Assembly (NCBI GenBank): GCA_015059445.1
Contig: SVAK01000002.1
Location: 1 to 64,000 of the forward strand
DNA: 64,000 bases
Reading direction: 5' to 3'
From: Bacillota bacterium
GTDB lineage: Bacteria > Bacillota_I > Bacilli_A > RF39 > UBA660
The notes beneath the pieces were generated by a model. That model made no database searches and had not been told where the DNA came from. It saw only the letters and a list, made by a program, of their open reading frames with translations. Position 1 is the first letter of the stretch. Every line of letters begins with the position of its first letter. The position numbers and the translations under genes were made by a program. Shown piece after piece: positions 1 to 8,697 of the stretch.

Positions 1-144
1 TCGCTCTAAATACCAATCAATTCCTGTTATAGCATTCGTATAAAATGAATCATCTATTTTTTCTATCTTTAATAAATTTTCTTTAGTTAGATATATTTTT
101 TCTATTTTCACAATACCATCTCCATATGATATATATTTTATCAT
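1..144 (-). CDS. Partial CDS (N-terminal 48 codons), hypothetical
   Basis: Open frame from ATG at 144 to the window edge, reading MIKYISYGDGIVKIEKIYLTKENLLKIEKIDDSFYTNAITGIDWYLER; not in ORF track because truncated. Confidence 0.45.
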   Translation of the reverse strand, partial: MIKYISYGDGIVKIEKIYLTKENLLKIEKIDDSFYTNAITGIDWYLER

Positions 145-154
145 AATTATACTA

Positions 155-190
155 AAAAACCTAACTTTCTATTAGAAAATTAGGTTTTCT
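155..190. terminator. Bidirectional hairpin terminator
   Basis: aaaacctaa...ttaggtttt inverted repeat with flanking A/T runs. Confidence 0.5.
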
Positions 191-228
191 TTATGTTTTA
201 AAACCAAAAGGTTTGATTTCACATATAT

Positions 229-304
229 GGGGCGAAATGTGGGAATCGAACCCACGCGTAACAGAGCCACAATCTGCCGTGTTAACCACTTCACCAATTC
301 CGCC
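229..304 (-). tRNA. tRNA-His(GTG)
   Basis: Cloverleaf on minus strand; anticodon loop TTGTGGC; extra G-1 opposite C73, a tRNA-His hallmark; encoded CCA. Confidence 0.93.
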
Positions 305-376
305 ATAACTCAAGTAAAATAATAACAAAAATTTTAAAAAAATGCAACTATAAATAAAAAAGACTAAATAATTTAT

Positions 377-1297
377 TTAGCCTATGTCATTCAAATTTAC
401 ATTTTCTGCTACTATAAAGTCTGCAAATTCTTGTTTAAATCTTTCTTTTTCTTTCACTAAAACATCTTCATAAACACTTTTTGTATTACATATTGCTTTA
501 TAAAAATGTTTAGTAGATACTATTTTTTCATTGTTATACAAAGCAAACGTAAATGCATTTGCTACTATTGCCAAACAAATATCTGGATACCTACTTGATA
601 CTTCATATACTCTTTTATATTCATCTGTCATTTCAACAATAAATTTCATAAATTTTTCTATTTGAAAAGCTTGATAATTTATTTTTACCCCGATTTGCTT
701 TTCTAATTTTGGGATTGTTCCCATGAGTATTTTTACGGTAGTGGGCTTATCGGCTTCCAAAACTTCAATTTTATGAAATCTTCTTAAAAATGCTCTATCT
801 CTTAAAATATATGTTTCATATTCTTCATTAGTAGTAGCTCCAACCATTTTGATTTGACCTCTATCTAAACTGGGTTTTAAAAGGTTAGCAAAATCCACTC
901 CTCCACTTCTATTAACCAAAAGATGAGTTTCATCTATAAATAAAATAGTCTTTTCTTTACTTGCTATTTCCCTTATAATAAAATCTAATTTACTTTGAGT
1001 ATCATGTTCATTAGTAGCTGTTCCTATTAAACTAGCCACATTTATTTTAATAACGCTCCACCCCTTTAAGGCATCCGGAACATTACCATTTTTAATACGA
1101 TAAGCAAGACCTTCTACTATTGCAGTTTTACCAATTCCGGCCTTTCCTACTAAAAGAGCACTTTTTTCTGGAGTTAAAAGCGTTAAAATACATTGTTTGA
1201 TTTCTTCGTCTCTTGCTATTGCTGGATCAGTTATATATTCTTTTTCAGTTAAATTGTCACCATATATATCTATCAAAGATAAAAATTCATTTTCCAT
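377..1297 (-). CDS. AAA+ ATPase, ClpA/B D1-like
   Basis: Walker A GKAGIGKT, Walker [17 protein letters not shown] and RAFLRRF sensor/arginine finger region. Confidence 0.8.
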   Translation of the reverse strand: MENEFLSLIDIYGDNLTEKEYITDPAIARDEEIKQCILTLLTPEKSALLVGKAGIGKTAIVEGLAYRIKNGNVPDALKGWSVIKINVASLIGTATNEHDTQSKLDFIIREIASKEKTILFIDETHLLVNRSGGVDFANLLKPSLDRGQIKMVGATTNEEYETYILRDRAFLRRFHKIEVLEADKPTTVKILMGTIPKLEKQIGVKINYQAFQIEKFMKFIVEMTDEYKRVYEVSSRYPDICLAIVANAFTFALYNNEKIVSTKHFYKAICNTKSVYEDVLVKEKERFKQEFADFIVAENVNLNDIG

Positions 1298-1379
1298 AAA
1301 TTCACCTAGCTTAAGTATAGCATACTTGACAAAAAATAAAAACTAATTATAATATTTAGTACTTCGAAAGGGTGTTTTT

Positions 1380-1970
1380 ATGGCAGATATATGTGGTGAA
1401 TGCTTAAAATTAGACTGGAATAATAAAGAAAGATGGACTTCAAAAGATAGATATTATTGTAAAGAATTAGGGAAATATGTAGAACCAACAGATCGCAGTT
1501 GTCGATATTATTCTTATGATAGAAATCATAATAAAAAGGATGACGGAGGCTTTAAACCTTCTGGATGCTCATTTTCTGTAATCGTTAGAGACATACTTGG
1601 ATATGCTGATGATTGTGAATTATTAAGTTTATTAAGAAGTTTTAGAGAAAATGTACTAAAAAAGGACGAACAATATTTACCAATTTTGTTAGAGTATGAT
1701 CAAGTTAGTCCTTTAATTAGCACAAGTATTCAAGAAGATAAAAACAAGCAAAAATTTTGTTTAGAATTTGTTCAAAATTTTTTAGCTCCATTTGCCAATA
1801 TTTTCAAAAGTGGGAACATAGAACTGGCAATACTTTATTATAAGGGGATGTTTAATGCTTTAAAAGCAAGATTTGGGTTTAGTGATATAGAAATTGATTT
1901 AAATGTACCATATGAAATAGAGACTTTAGGTAAAGGAAGAATTAGAACTCCTAAAACAAGTGAATGTTAA
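1380..1970 (+). CDS. Hypothetical protein with Cys-rich N-terminus
   Basis: CGECLKLDW...YYCKELGKYV...SCRYY putative metal-binding cysteines; RBS gaaaggg upstream. Confidence 0.6.
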   Translation: MADICGECLKLDWNNKERWTSKDRYYCKELGKYVEPTDRSCRYYSYDRNHNKKDDGGFKPSGCSFSVIVRDILGYADDCELLSLLRSFRENVLKKDEQYLPILLEYDQVSPLISTSIQEDKNKQKFCLEFVQNFLAPFANIFKSGNIELAILYYKGMFNALKARFGFSDIEIDLNVPYEIETLGKGRIRTPKTSEC

Positions 1971-2067
1971 TCACTTGTTTTTTTATTTAAAACAAAAAGC
2001 AACTCAATAATGATATGGACCCTATTTAGGAGAATAAATAAAAAAGCAGTATATTAAAAAGAGAAAA

Positions 2068-2193
2068 TTATTTTTCTCTTTTTGTGTAAGTTTTTCTCTT
2101 TTTCTTAACTTTTGACTTTAATCTAGTTGTGTTGTAAAATAATATCCATTCTTCTACAAGTTGTATATATTCTTGTAAAGATGACTAGTTAAC
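2068..2193 (-). pseudogene. IS3-family (IS150-like) transposase C-terminal remnant
   Basis: Minus-strand frame reads LQEYIQLVEEWILFYNTTRLKSKVKKKRKTYTKREK*, resembling the C-terminal rve motif (E.I..Y...YN..R.) of IS3 transposases; IS-end-like gatatggaccctatttaggag at ~2014. Confidence 0.5.
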
Positions 2194-2199
2194 TCACAA

Positions 2200-2829
2200 T
2201 TAATTAATTTTTTCTTTTTTAATACGTTTTTTATAAAATTTATAAATAAAGACACAGCATGCAATAGCAATAACTATTAGTATTATATATGATGCTTTAT
2301 CGATTATATTTAATATATAATCTTTTTTATCTCCTGCAAAAGCACCAATACATACTAAAATTGTATTCCATATCATACTGCCAGATAATGTATAAATAAT
2401 AAATTTAAACATTGGCATTTCACTCATTCCAGCAGGTATGCTTATTAAGCTTCTTACTACAGGAACAAATCTACAAAAGAATACCGTTTTGCTTCCTTTT
2501 GAATCAAACCAATTATCGGCTGCTTCTATATCTTTTGGTTTAATTCTTAGTAGTTTACCATATTTACTTTTTACAATTTTAATTAATCTTTCTTTATTTA
2601 ATATTTTACCAATGTAATATAATACAATAGCTCCTAACAGAGATCCAATTGTTGATGCAATGATTACTCCAATAATTGTCATATTACTATCAATAGTCAT
2701 AAATCCACCAAAAGTTAATATTAATTCACTTGGTATTGGTGGGAATAAATTTTCAATTAAAATCAATAATCCGATACCTAAATAGCCAAAACTATTCATT
2801 ATTCCTATTACTATTTCTTCCATAGTCAT
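2200..2829 (-). CDS. DedA family membrane protein
   Basis: ENLFPPIPSELILTFGG and FCRFVPVVRSLISIPAGMSEMP motifs. Confidence 0.9.
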   Translation of the reverse strand: MTMEEIVIGIMNSFGYLGIGLLILIENLFPPIPSELILTFGGFMTIDSNMTIIGVIIASTIGSLLGAIVLYYIGKILNKERLIKIVKSKYGKLLRIKPKDIEAADNWFDSKGSKTVFFCRFVPVVRSLISIPAGMSEMPMFKFIIYTLSGSMIWNTILVCIGAFAGDKKDYILNIIDKASYIILIVIAIACCVFIYKFYKKRIKKEKIN

Positions 2830-3044
2830 CTCTTTTCAAAACTTAAATTCACTAATTTTCAATATAAGTATATCATACTTTTTTAAGAAATAATATTTTG
2901 AAAACACATTTTACAATATTTTTAAATACCAAAAATGTGCCTACTTTTAATACCACAACTATATTTCATAATTTATTAATTGCGTTAGCGCAAAAAAATT
3001 ACCAACAGCAATTCCAATGATAATATTTTGTATAGTTTTCCATA

Positions 3045-3830
3045 TCATTGCCACTTTTCTTTTATTTCTACTATTCTTTTTCTCGTATAATCAAGCGAAG
3101 GTATTTCTTCACCAAAAACATCTACAACAAGAAGTTCTGATTTGTATTTTTGTAATATTCCTTTTATCGTTTCGTATCTTTTTCTTCTTACAATAAACTC
3201 ATCAGCATTTTTATCTAATTGATTTTTGATATATCGCACAAAATTTTCGCCCCGAGAATTTAACATTTTATTCATATACCATGAATATGGATCACTTGGG
3301 ATATGATACCAATAAAACATTTTTCTTTCATATTCATCCTTAGTTATTTCTCCATTAATATATTGCATATACCAATCATATATAACTAAATTATGAGAAA
3401 TATTACCACCTGCATTTATTATAGCAATCGCATAGTCTTTAATAGATATTCTATCTTTAACTAAAATTTCATAATCATATGATCCAGGCTTATATTCTAA
3501 TTCATCTAATAATCTAAGATTTAGGGCAAATCCAAAAGATAATTGAGACATATTATAACCATTCATTTCACAACGATAAATGTTATTAAATCTATGAGCT
3601 ATATCACTATATGGGTTACAACCTAAACATATATAATCATCAGGATTTATCCCTCTTTGATCTGGTAGTGCAAACCCAATTCTATTTTTAGATAAATTAT
3701 TTACTGAATATATATAACCAGTTTTTAAAATACTTATTAATTTTTCATATCGATAATCTTCATATTGCCCACCCAATTCAGTTGACATTATTGCGTGATA
3801 CAAAGAATTAGTAATATCAATTTTTTGCAT
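3045..3830 (-). CDS. Hypothetical; possible ADP-ribosyltransferase-like fold
   Basis: LYHAI...ILKTGYIYS near N-terminus and EILVKDRIS later, resembling H and E motifs of ART-like proteins; weak. Confidence 0.4.
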   Translation of the reverse strand: MQKIDITNSLYHAIMSTELGGQYEDYRYEKLISILKTGYIYSVNNLSKNRIGFALPDQRGINPDDYICLGCNPYSDIAHRFNNIYRCEMNGYNMSQLSFGFALNLRLLDELEYKPGSYDYEILVKDRISIKDYAIAIINAGGNISHNLVIYDWYMQYINGEITKDEYERKMFYWYHIPSDPYSWYMNKMLNSRGENFVRYIKNQLDKNADEFIVRRKRYETIKGILQKYKSELLVVDVFGEEIPSLDYTRKRIVEIKEKWQ

Positions 3831-4068
3831 TTAAAACACCTGTTTCTTTTTGATTATTTATTATAACATAAGCATAAAAAAATGAATAAGTAAAGTTAAC
3901 ATTTATTCTTTTATTAATGTTAATTTTCTTATTATTTTGCTACTTCATATCTAAAATTAATAATCAAATATTTGAGTGCAAAAAAGTGCCCAAAATGGTG
4001 ATATTTAGTTTATTTTTGTTATATTTTGTATCACTTTACGTTCTATACGAAATTTATTTGTACAAAGA

Positions 4069-4104
4069 AAAAACCTTTGAAAATCCATACTTTCAAAGGT
4101 TTTT
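4069..4104. terminator. Hairpin terminator downstream of tRNA fragment
   Basis: aaaaacctttgaaaatccatactttcaaaggttttt. Confidence 0.6.
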
Positions 4105-4116
4105 AAAAATTCATAA

Positions 4117-4162
4117 TGGCGCCCGATGTAGGACTCGAACCTACGACCTAACGGTTAACAGC
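4117..4162 (-). pseudogene. Displaced 3' fragment of tRNA-Asn (att site)
   Basis: tggcgcccgatgtaggactcgaacctacgacctaacggttaacagc matches the 3' part of tRNA-Asn at 41601-41646 except two compensatory T-stem changes. Confidence 0.88.
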
Positions 4163-4269
4163 AATTAGGATAAAACCACTTTACAAGTGATTGTCATAGC
4201 TTTCAAACCTTTATAAATAAAGGGTTTTACCACTTGTTATCATTTTTAAAAACAATCATTTTTTCAAAA

Positions 4270-4290
4270 AGTGCCGATTTTTAGTGCCGA
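4270..4290. promoter_or_regulatory. Putative integrase arm-type sites (AGTGCCGA x2)
   Basis: agtgccgatttttagtgccga next to int; the same octamer family occurs at 41366-41476 at the other end. Confidence 0.5.
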
Positions 4291-4317
4291 AACATTATTT
4301 TAATAAAAATACTATTT

Positions 4318-5469
4318 TCATATACTTGTTAGTACTTTATTAATCACATTAGCACTTTCTTGCTTTGTCTTTGAAAAAATATGTGCATATATTTCCATTG
4401 TAACTCTAGTGTCTGCATGCCCTGATCTATCACTTACAGCTTTAGGATTGATTCCACTTTCAAGAAGTAATGTATCTACAGTGTGTCTGAATTCGTGAGG
4501 TGTAATTTTAGCTAAATCATATTTATTGATTATCTTTGTAAGAATCTTTCCGCAAGTATCAGGGTGCATATGAGTACCAATTCGTGAAGTAAAAACTCTA
4601 TCTGTTCCTTTCCACTTATCAGCATTTTTCTTTATATATAAATCTTGCCATTTTTTATATTCTTTTAAAACATTTATAGTGTATTCACTTATATATATTG
4701 TTCTAATAGATGCTTCAGTTTTAGCATTTTCTTCATCAACTTCACCATATATAACTTTTAATGAATTATCTAACAAGACGGTGTGTTTTTCAAAATCAAT
4801 ATCACTCCATCTTAAAGCAACAATTTCTCCTCTACGAGCACCACTATCAAAAGTTAGTGTTAATAATGCCCTATATTTTATATTTTCTTCTGTTTTTAAA
4901 CAATTAAACAATTTTTGAACATCATTCAATTCATAAAAATTTCTTTTCGTTTTTGTTTTAGGTGGCTTCTTTGCATCAACATTAACATTATATAGTATAA
5001 ATTTCCATATAACTGCTTGTTTTAACATTAATCCAACTAAATTATAATAATGTGTCATTGTTCTATCAGACAAAATTTTTCCTTTTTTTCCTTTTCTAAT
5101 TTCCTTATACATTCTATCAAGAATAAATGCAGTCAAATCTGTCAAATTAACTTTTCCTATAATTTCATTTATTCGTTTTAACATTTGTTTATAATTTCTT
5201 AACGTAATATTTGAAACATTTTCAAGACAATAATTTTCAATAAAAATTATACTATACTTTTCAAATACTATATTTTTATTTTTCTTTTTTACTTTATGAT
5301 AATACTTTTTTGTGAGGTCCGCCTCTTGAATTTTTGCTTCCTGTGGTGTTCCATAAAAGATTTCTGAATGTCTTATTCTTTTTCCAAACATATCATATCC
5401 ACATTCAATTATTATTTTATATTTATTAGGACCTAATCTAGTAATACTCATTAATAATTTTCCTTTCAA
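4318..5469 (-). CDS. int: Tyrosine recombinase/integrase (Tn916 Int-like)
   Basis: Catalytic motifs ARRGEIVALRWSDID, HEFRHT, SGHADTRVTMEIYAH. Confidence 0.93.
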   Translation of the reverse strand: MKGKLLMSITRLGPNKYKIIIECGYDMFGKRIRHSEIFYGTPQEAKIQEADLTKKYYHKVKKKNKNIVFEKYSIIFIENYCLENVSNITLRNYKQMLKRINEIIGKVNLTDLTAFILDRMYKEIRKGKKGKILSDRTMTHYYNLVGLMLKQAVIWKFILYNVNVDAKKPPKTKTKRNFYELNDVQKLFNCLKTEENIKYRALLTLTFDSGARRGEIVALRWSDIDFEKHTVLLDNSLKVIYGEVDEENAKTEASIRTIYISEYTINVLKEYKKWQDLYIKKNADKWKGTDRVFTSRIGTHMHPDTCGKILTKIINKYDLAKITPHEFRHTVDTLLLESGINPKAVSDRSGHADTRVTMEIYAHIFSKTKQESANVINKVLTSI

Positions 5470-5479
5470 TTTAACTAAA

Positions 5480-5683
5480 TTAATTTAAAATAATTCTATT
5501 TTCTTTTTTCTCTAATTCTTCTAACCAAACATCAATTTTTCTAATATCAAACCGTATTCTATTACCTACTCTAAAATATGGTATTTTACCTTCTCTAACT
5601 AACTTCCTAATTCCAGAAACAGACAAATTTAAGTAATTAGCAATTTCTTTGATATTATAAATTTCTTTGTTTATTTCTATCAC
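5480..5683 (-). CDS. Excisionase-like HTH protein
   Basis: MIEINKEIYNIKEIANYLNLSVSGIRKLVREGKIPYFRVGNRIRFDIRKIDVWLEE, helix_turn_helix_17 / Xis type, adjacent to int. Confidence 0.85.
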   Translation of the reverse strand: MIEINKEIYNIKEIANYLNLSVSGIRKLVREGKIPYFRVGNRIRFDIRKIDVWLEELEKKENRIILN

Positions 5684-5828
5684 GCTCCACTGTTTTATCC
5701 TTTTTTTTGTTAATTGTTGATAAATACATATCTAACTTTTTTTTGGTAGTAAAACATTTTCTAAATCTTTTTACGTTTCCATAATCATCTATATATCTTC
5801 TTTCATAAGCCCATGATTTCTCGTACAT
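5655..5828 (-). CDS. Small hypothetical protein (57 aa)
   Basis: Start reassigned to MYEKSWAYERRYIDDYGN downstream of aaaggaggg RBS; resembles an integrase arm-binding N-terminal segment. Confidence 0.55.
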   Translation of the reverse strand: MYEKSWAYERRYIDDYGNVKRFRKCFTTKKKLDMYLSTINKKKDKTVERDRNKQRNL

Positions 5829-5907
5829 TTTTATCCCTCCTTTGTGAAAAAAATACCAACAAAAAAGAGTATCTTCTACTCTGCGATTTTTATATTTGCA
5901 CATTTGA

Positions 5908-6261
5908 CTATTCAGTTATTCCTAGAGAAATTTTTAATGCATCATCAATTTTTTCCATATCATCATTATCTACAATAGTTACAAATCCTTTTAATCTTGA
6001 TTTATCTATAGTTCTTATTTGTTCTAATAAAACAATTGATTTAGGTCTTAAAGTTCTAAATTTTTTAATTGAAACATGAGTTGGATATTTTTTACCCATA
6101 TAATTTTTTTTAGTAATTGGTGCTACAATTACTGTTGGACTATTTTTATTTCCTTTATTATTTTGAATAATTAAAACAGGGCGATTCTTACCACCCTGTT
6201 CACTACCAACTACTGGATCTAAATCTATATAATATATTGCACCTCTAACAAGTGGTTTCAC
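5908..6261 (-). CDS. mazF: MazF/PemK family mRNA interferase toxin
   Basis: MKPLVRGAIYYIDLDPVVGSEQGGKNRPVLIIQNNKGNKNSPTVIVAPIT; GTG start. Confidence 0.93.
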   Translation of the reverse strand: MKPLVRGAIYYIDLDPVVGSEQGGKNRPVLIIQNNKGNKNSPTVIVAPITKKNYMGKKYPTHVSIKKFRTLRPKSIVLLEQIRTIDKSRLKGFVTIVDNDDMEKIDDALKISLGITE

Positions 6262-6264
6262 ATC

Positions 6265-6444
6265 TCACCTCTTTCTATTTTTTATTCTTTTAATTTTTAT
6301 TTGTGTTGTTTTATTTATAGATGGCATTTCTAAAATACTAATATTATCTTGCACATAAACAAGTTGCTTTTTTAAATTATCCTTACTCTCACCCATTAAT
6401 GTAAAAATATAGTTTTTAGTTATTGTAACTTCAAATCTATTCAT
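6265..6444 (-). CDS. Small ORF immediately upstream of mazF; candidate antitoxin (59 aa)
   Basis: MNRFEVTITKNYIFTLMGESKDNLKKQLVYVQDNISILEMPSINKTTQIKIKRIKNRKR, stop 3 nt before the mazF GTG; below ORF-track length cutoff. Confidence 0.55.
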   Translation of the reverse strand: MNRFEVTITKNYIFTLMGESKDNLKKQLVYVQDNISILEMPSINKTTQIKIKRIKNRKR

Positions 6445-6559
6445 TTATATTCCTTTCTTTTATATGTTCAAATACTGAATAGACTTTTTTTGCAAAAAAT
6501 AAACATTAAATATTTCTTCAGTTGTCTATCAGTATTAATTATCTATATTTGTGTTATAT

Positions 6560-6900
6560 TATTTTTCCACCTCCCTGTAACACAAGGGAAATCATTAAGC
6601 GACTAATTGCTAATTAGTTCCATAGGAATCTCACCTTCTCGTGGTTCTCACGAAATCGCATCCATTGATTGAGTCTGTGGCTATGCGAAAGTATCATTAT
6701 GCCTATTATTTGTTATCGCATTATTAGGAGCAAACTAATATTTGTAGTCAAGTTTTAATCGCAAGCGAACTTACTAAAGTGCTGTCAGTTTCCCAACATA
6801 ATAGGAATGTACTTAATGATTGCAAAACTAAATTGTCAATGAACGCCATTTATGAAAAATGGTGAAAGGATTTTTCTACCTTTCACCATATACTCACTTT
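6560..6900 (-). ncRNA. Candidate structured non-coding region
   Basis: ~340 bp with no ORF, locally higher GC than flanks, several inverted repeats (ggtgaaaggta...cctttcacc; cgtgagaaccacg; tgcgat...cgca). Confidence 0.35.
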
Positions 6901-6926
6901 AGAAGCAATTTTTTACCCCTAAAATT

Positions 6927-7418
6927 TTATTTTTTTAAATTTTTTCTTAATTTTTCTTTTGCTTGTTCAATTGACTTATAAATATTCTTTGGACTACATC
7001 CTTCCATATCAGCAATTTCTTGCAATGTATAATTATCAAAATAATATAATTTTACCCTTCTCTTTTGAGTTTCAGATAATTTATTAATCGCCTTATAAAG
7101 TTCTTCATTTTGTAATTTTTCTTCAACTATATCTTCAACATTTTTTTGTATATCTAAAGCTGTATGATATAAAACAATATCAGTATATTCTCCATCATTT
7201 ATACCTCTGCCATCTATATGTTTATCAACTTTATGAAGTTGAGATATATCTTCTAACTCAAATTTATTAAAAGTATTAAATACTTCTTCAGAAATAATAA
7301 CAGTTTGTATTTCATTATTATTATTTAAAAATGTCACTTTATATATATGTTCAATATCGTTGTAATCTAATTTGTATGGATTATCCTTACTTTTTCTTCT
7401 TTTTGGCATTAAAGCCAT
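6927..7418 (-). CDS. Sigma-70 region 4-like regulatory protein
   Basis: LSETQKRRVKLYYFDNYTLQEIADMEGCSPKNIYKSIEQAKEKLRKNLKK; Tn916 orf7-like position. Confidence 0.8.
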   Translation of the reverse strand: MALMPKRRKSKDNPYKLDYNDIEHIYKVTFLNNNNEIQTVIISEEVFNTFNKFELEDISQLHKVDKHIDGRGINDGEYTDIVLYHTALDIQKNVEDIVEEKLQNEELYKAINKLSETQKRRVKLYYFDNYTLQEIADMEGCSPKNIYKSIEQAKEKLRKNLKK

Positions 7419-7499
7419 TCTCTATTCCTCCAATCAATTCAAATCCTTAAATTCAAATTGATTCGGTGGACTTCGACAATTTTCGCACTTTAAAGCATA

Positions 7500-7690
7500 A
7501 AAAAAATAGCCATGAAAATTCTTAAAAAAATTAAGAACCTTCATGGCTACAAAATTAGGGCAACAAGCCCCTATAACAGTACTGCGAATTTTTAATCTGT
7601 AAATTAAAAATACTGCTCCTGGATCACTCATAAGCATCGTACCATTCTTAAAAGCAATGTTTTTCGTTAAGAATGATACTGCTTATCTTA
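7500..7690 (-). promoter_or_regulatory. Putative leader/attenuator with three hairpins and an intrinsic terminator
   Basis: Minus strand GTAGCCATGAAGGTTCTTAATTTTTTTAAGAATTTTCATGGCTATTTTTTTT plus upstream hairpins (CATTCTTAA..TTAAGAATG; TTTTTAATTTACAGATTAAAAA). Confidence 0.6.
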
Positions 7691-7878
7691 ACTATTTCAT
7701 CATCGTGGCTGAAATGAAATAAAATTAAAACCCATACTGCAGTTTAATTTTTTCATAAAACAACATACTACTATTTTATACATTGCTTTATTACTATTTA
7801 ATTATATCACAAAAAAAAGCAGAAACACTGCTTTTAAAAAGTCTAAGTATCAAAAAGTTTCAAATTCAATTAATTTAT

Positions 7879-8697
7879 TTAGTATTCTAATGTATTTATT
7901 ACATATAACATTTCATCTATGCTAACTTTATGTCCGTTTATAGTATATACTATATCATCATAAATGAATGTTACTCGTGGTGAACCTACTATTTCACTAT
8001 AATTCTGTATTTTTTTAGAACACCAAACATATAAATCTGTATTTAATTTTTCATTTTTTAAAACTGCTTTGTATTCTTTATCTAAATTTCTAGTTACTCC
8101 TACTGATGCCTTAAAATATTCTTCTTCATAATATTCTGTAACAAATTCTATTGACATGCTTATTTTTCCTTTTTTGGTTTTATATACATTATCAAATGCA
8201 AACCATCCATGACTTATTTTATCATTGTTTTTTTCTAATTCTAATATTCTAGCAATATCAATTTTAAATAATTTAGATGTAAGTATTTCAATTCCTAAAT
8301 TTTCTTCAATTTCTTTGAAAGATGTTTTTTGTTGATTATCTGTCACTGGAAAATTTACACCAGGAAAAGCTGCATCGACATTTAAATTCTTTCTATTTGC
8401 TACTTTTAAATCAGTAAGATGTATATCACCCCATTCTTCATCATCAAAACCAATAGTAGTTGTAACTAACAAATTCTTTATCTTTTCAACTATTTCACCA
8501 GCATAAACCATCCCAAAACTTGTAATAAATATAATTATTATCACTGACAAAGGCACTATAATTTTTTTTAGAACAACATTATGCTTTTTATAAATTGTCT
8601 TATTTAATATTTTATTATCTATACTTTTATCAAGATGAATATCATCAAAAATTTCTTTATATGTTTTCTTCATATAATTCATTCCTCCCCAATTCAA
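7879..8697 (-). CDS. Putative membrane anti-sigma factor
   Basis: Short N-terminal cytoplasmic segment, single TM (IIVPLSVIIIIFITSFGMVYAG), long extracellular domain; overlaps ECF sigma gene. Confidence 0.65.
   Translation of the reverse strand: MNWGGMNYMKKTYKEIFDDIHLDKSIDNKILNKTIYKKHNVVLKKIIVPLSVIIIIFITSFGMVYAGEIVEKIKNLLVTTTIGFDDEEWGDIHLTDLKVANRKNLNVDAAFPGVNFPVTDNQQKTSFKEIEENLGIEILTSKLFKIDIARILELEKNNDKISHGWFAFDNVYKTKKGKISMSIEFVTEYYEEEYFKASVGVTRNLDKEYKAVLKNEKLNTDLYVWCSKKIQNYSEIVGSPRVTFIYDDIVYTINGHKVSIDEMLYVINTLEY

Larger units (their letters stand above)
3975..4162. repeat. Left copy of ICE-end direct repeat (tRNA-Asn 3' fragment plus outward flank)
   Basis: Imperfectly repeats 41457-41646, including agtgcccaaaatggt, the hairpin aacctttgaaa..tttcaaaggtt and the tRNA 3' end. 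Confidence 0.8.

Noticed and set aside
3917-4168. ORF 3917..4168 (+)
   Set aside because: Runs through the terminator and tRNA-Asn fragment (…HNGARCRTRTYDLTVN is antisense tRNA); spurious.
4679-4918. ORF 4679..4918 (+) antisense to integrase, and similar short antisense ORFs at 8595, 10537, 15720, 17193, 18416, 20923, 25950, 29202, 35229, 36135, 43056, 45167, 52564, 55092, 57508, 61384
   Set aside because: Mirror well-supported coding genes on the other strand; low-complexity translation expected from AT-rich antisense.
7434-7637. 67-aa ORF as an ordinary protein
   Set aside because: Contains an intrinsic terminator and hairpins; better explained as leader/attenuator, though its first part may be a leader peptide.
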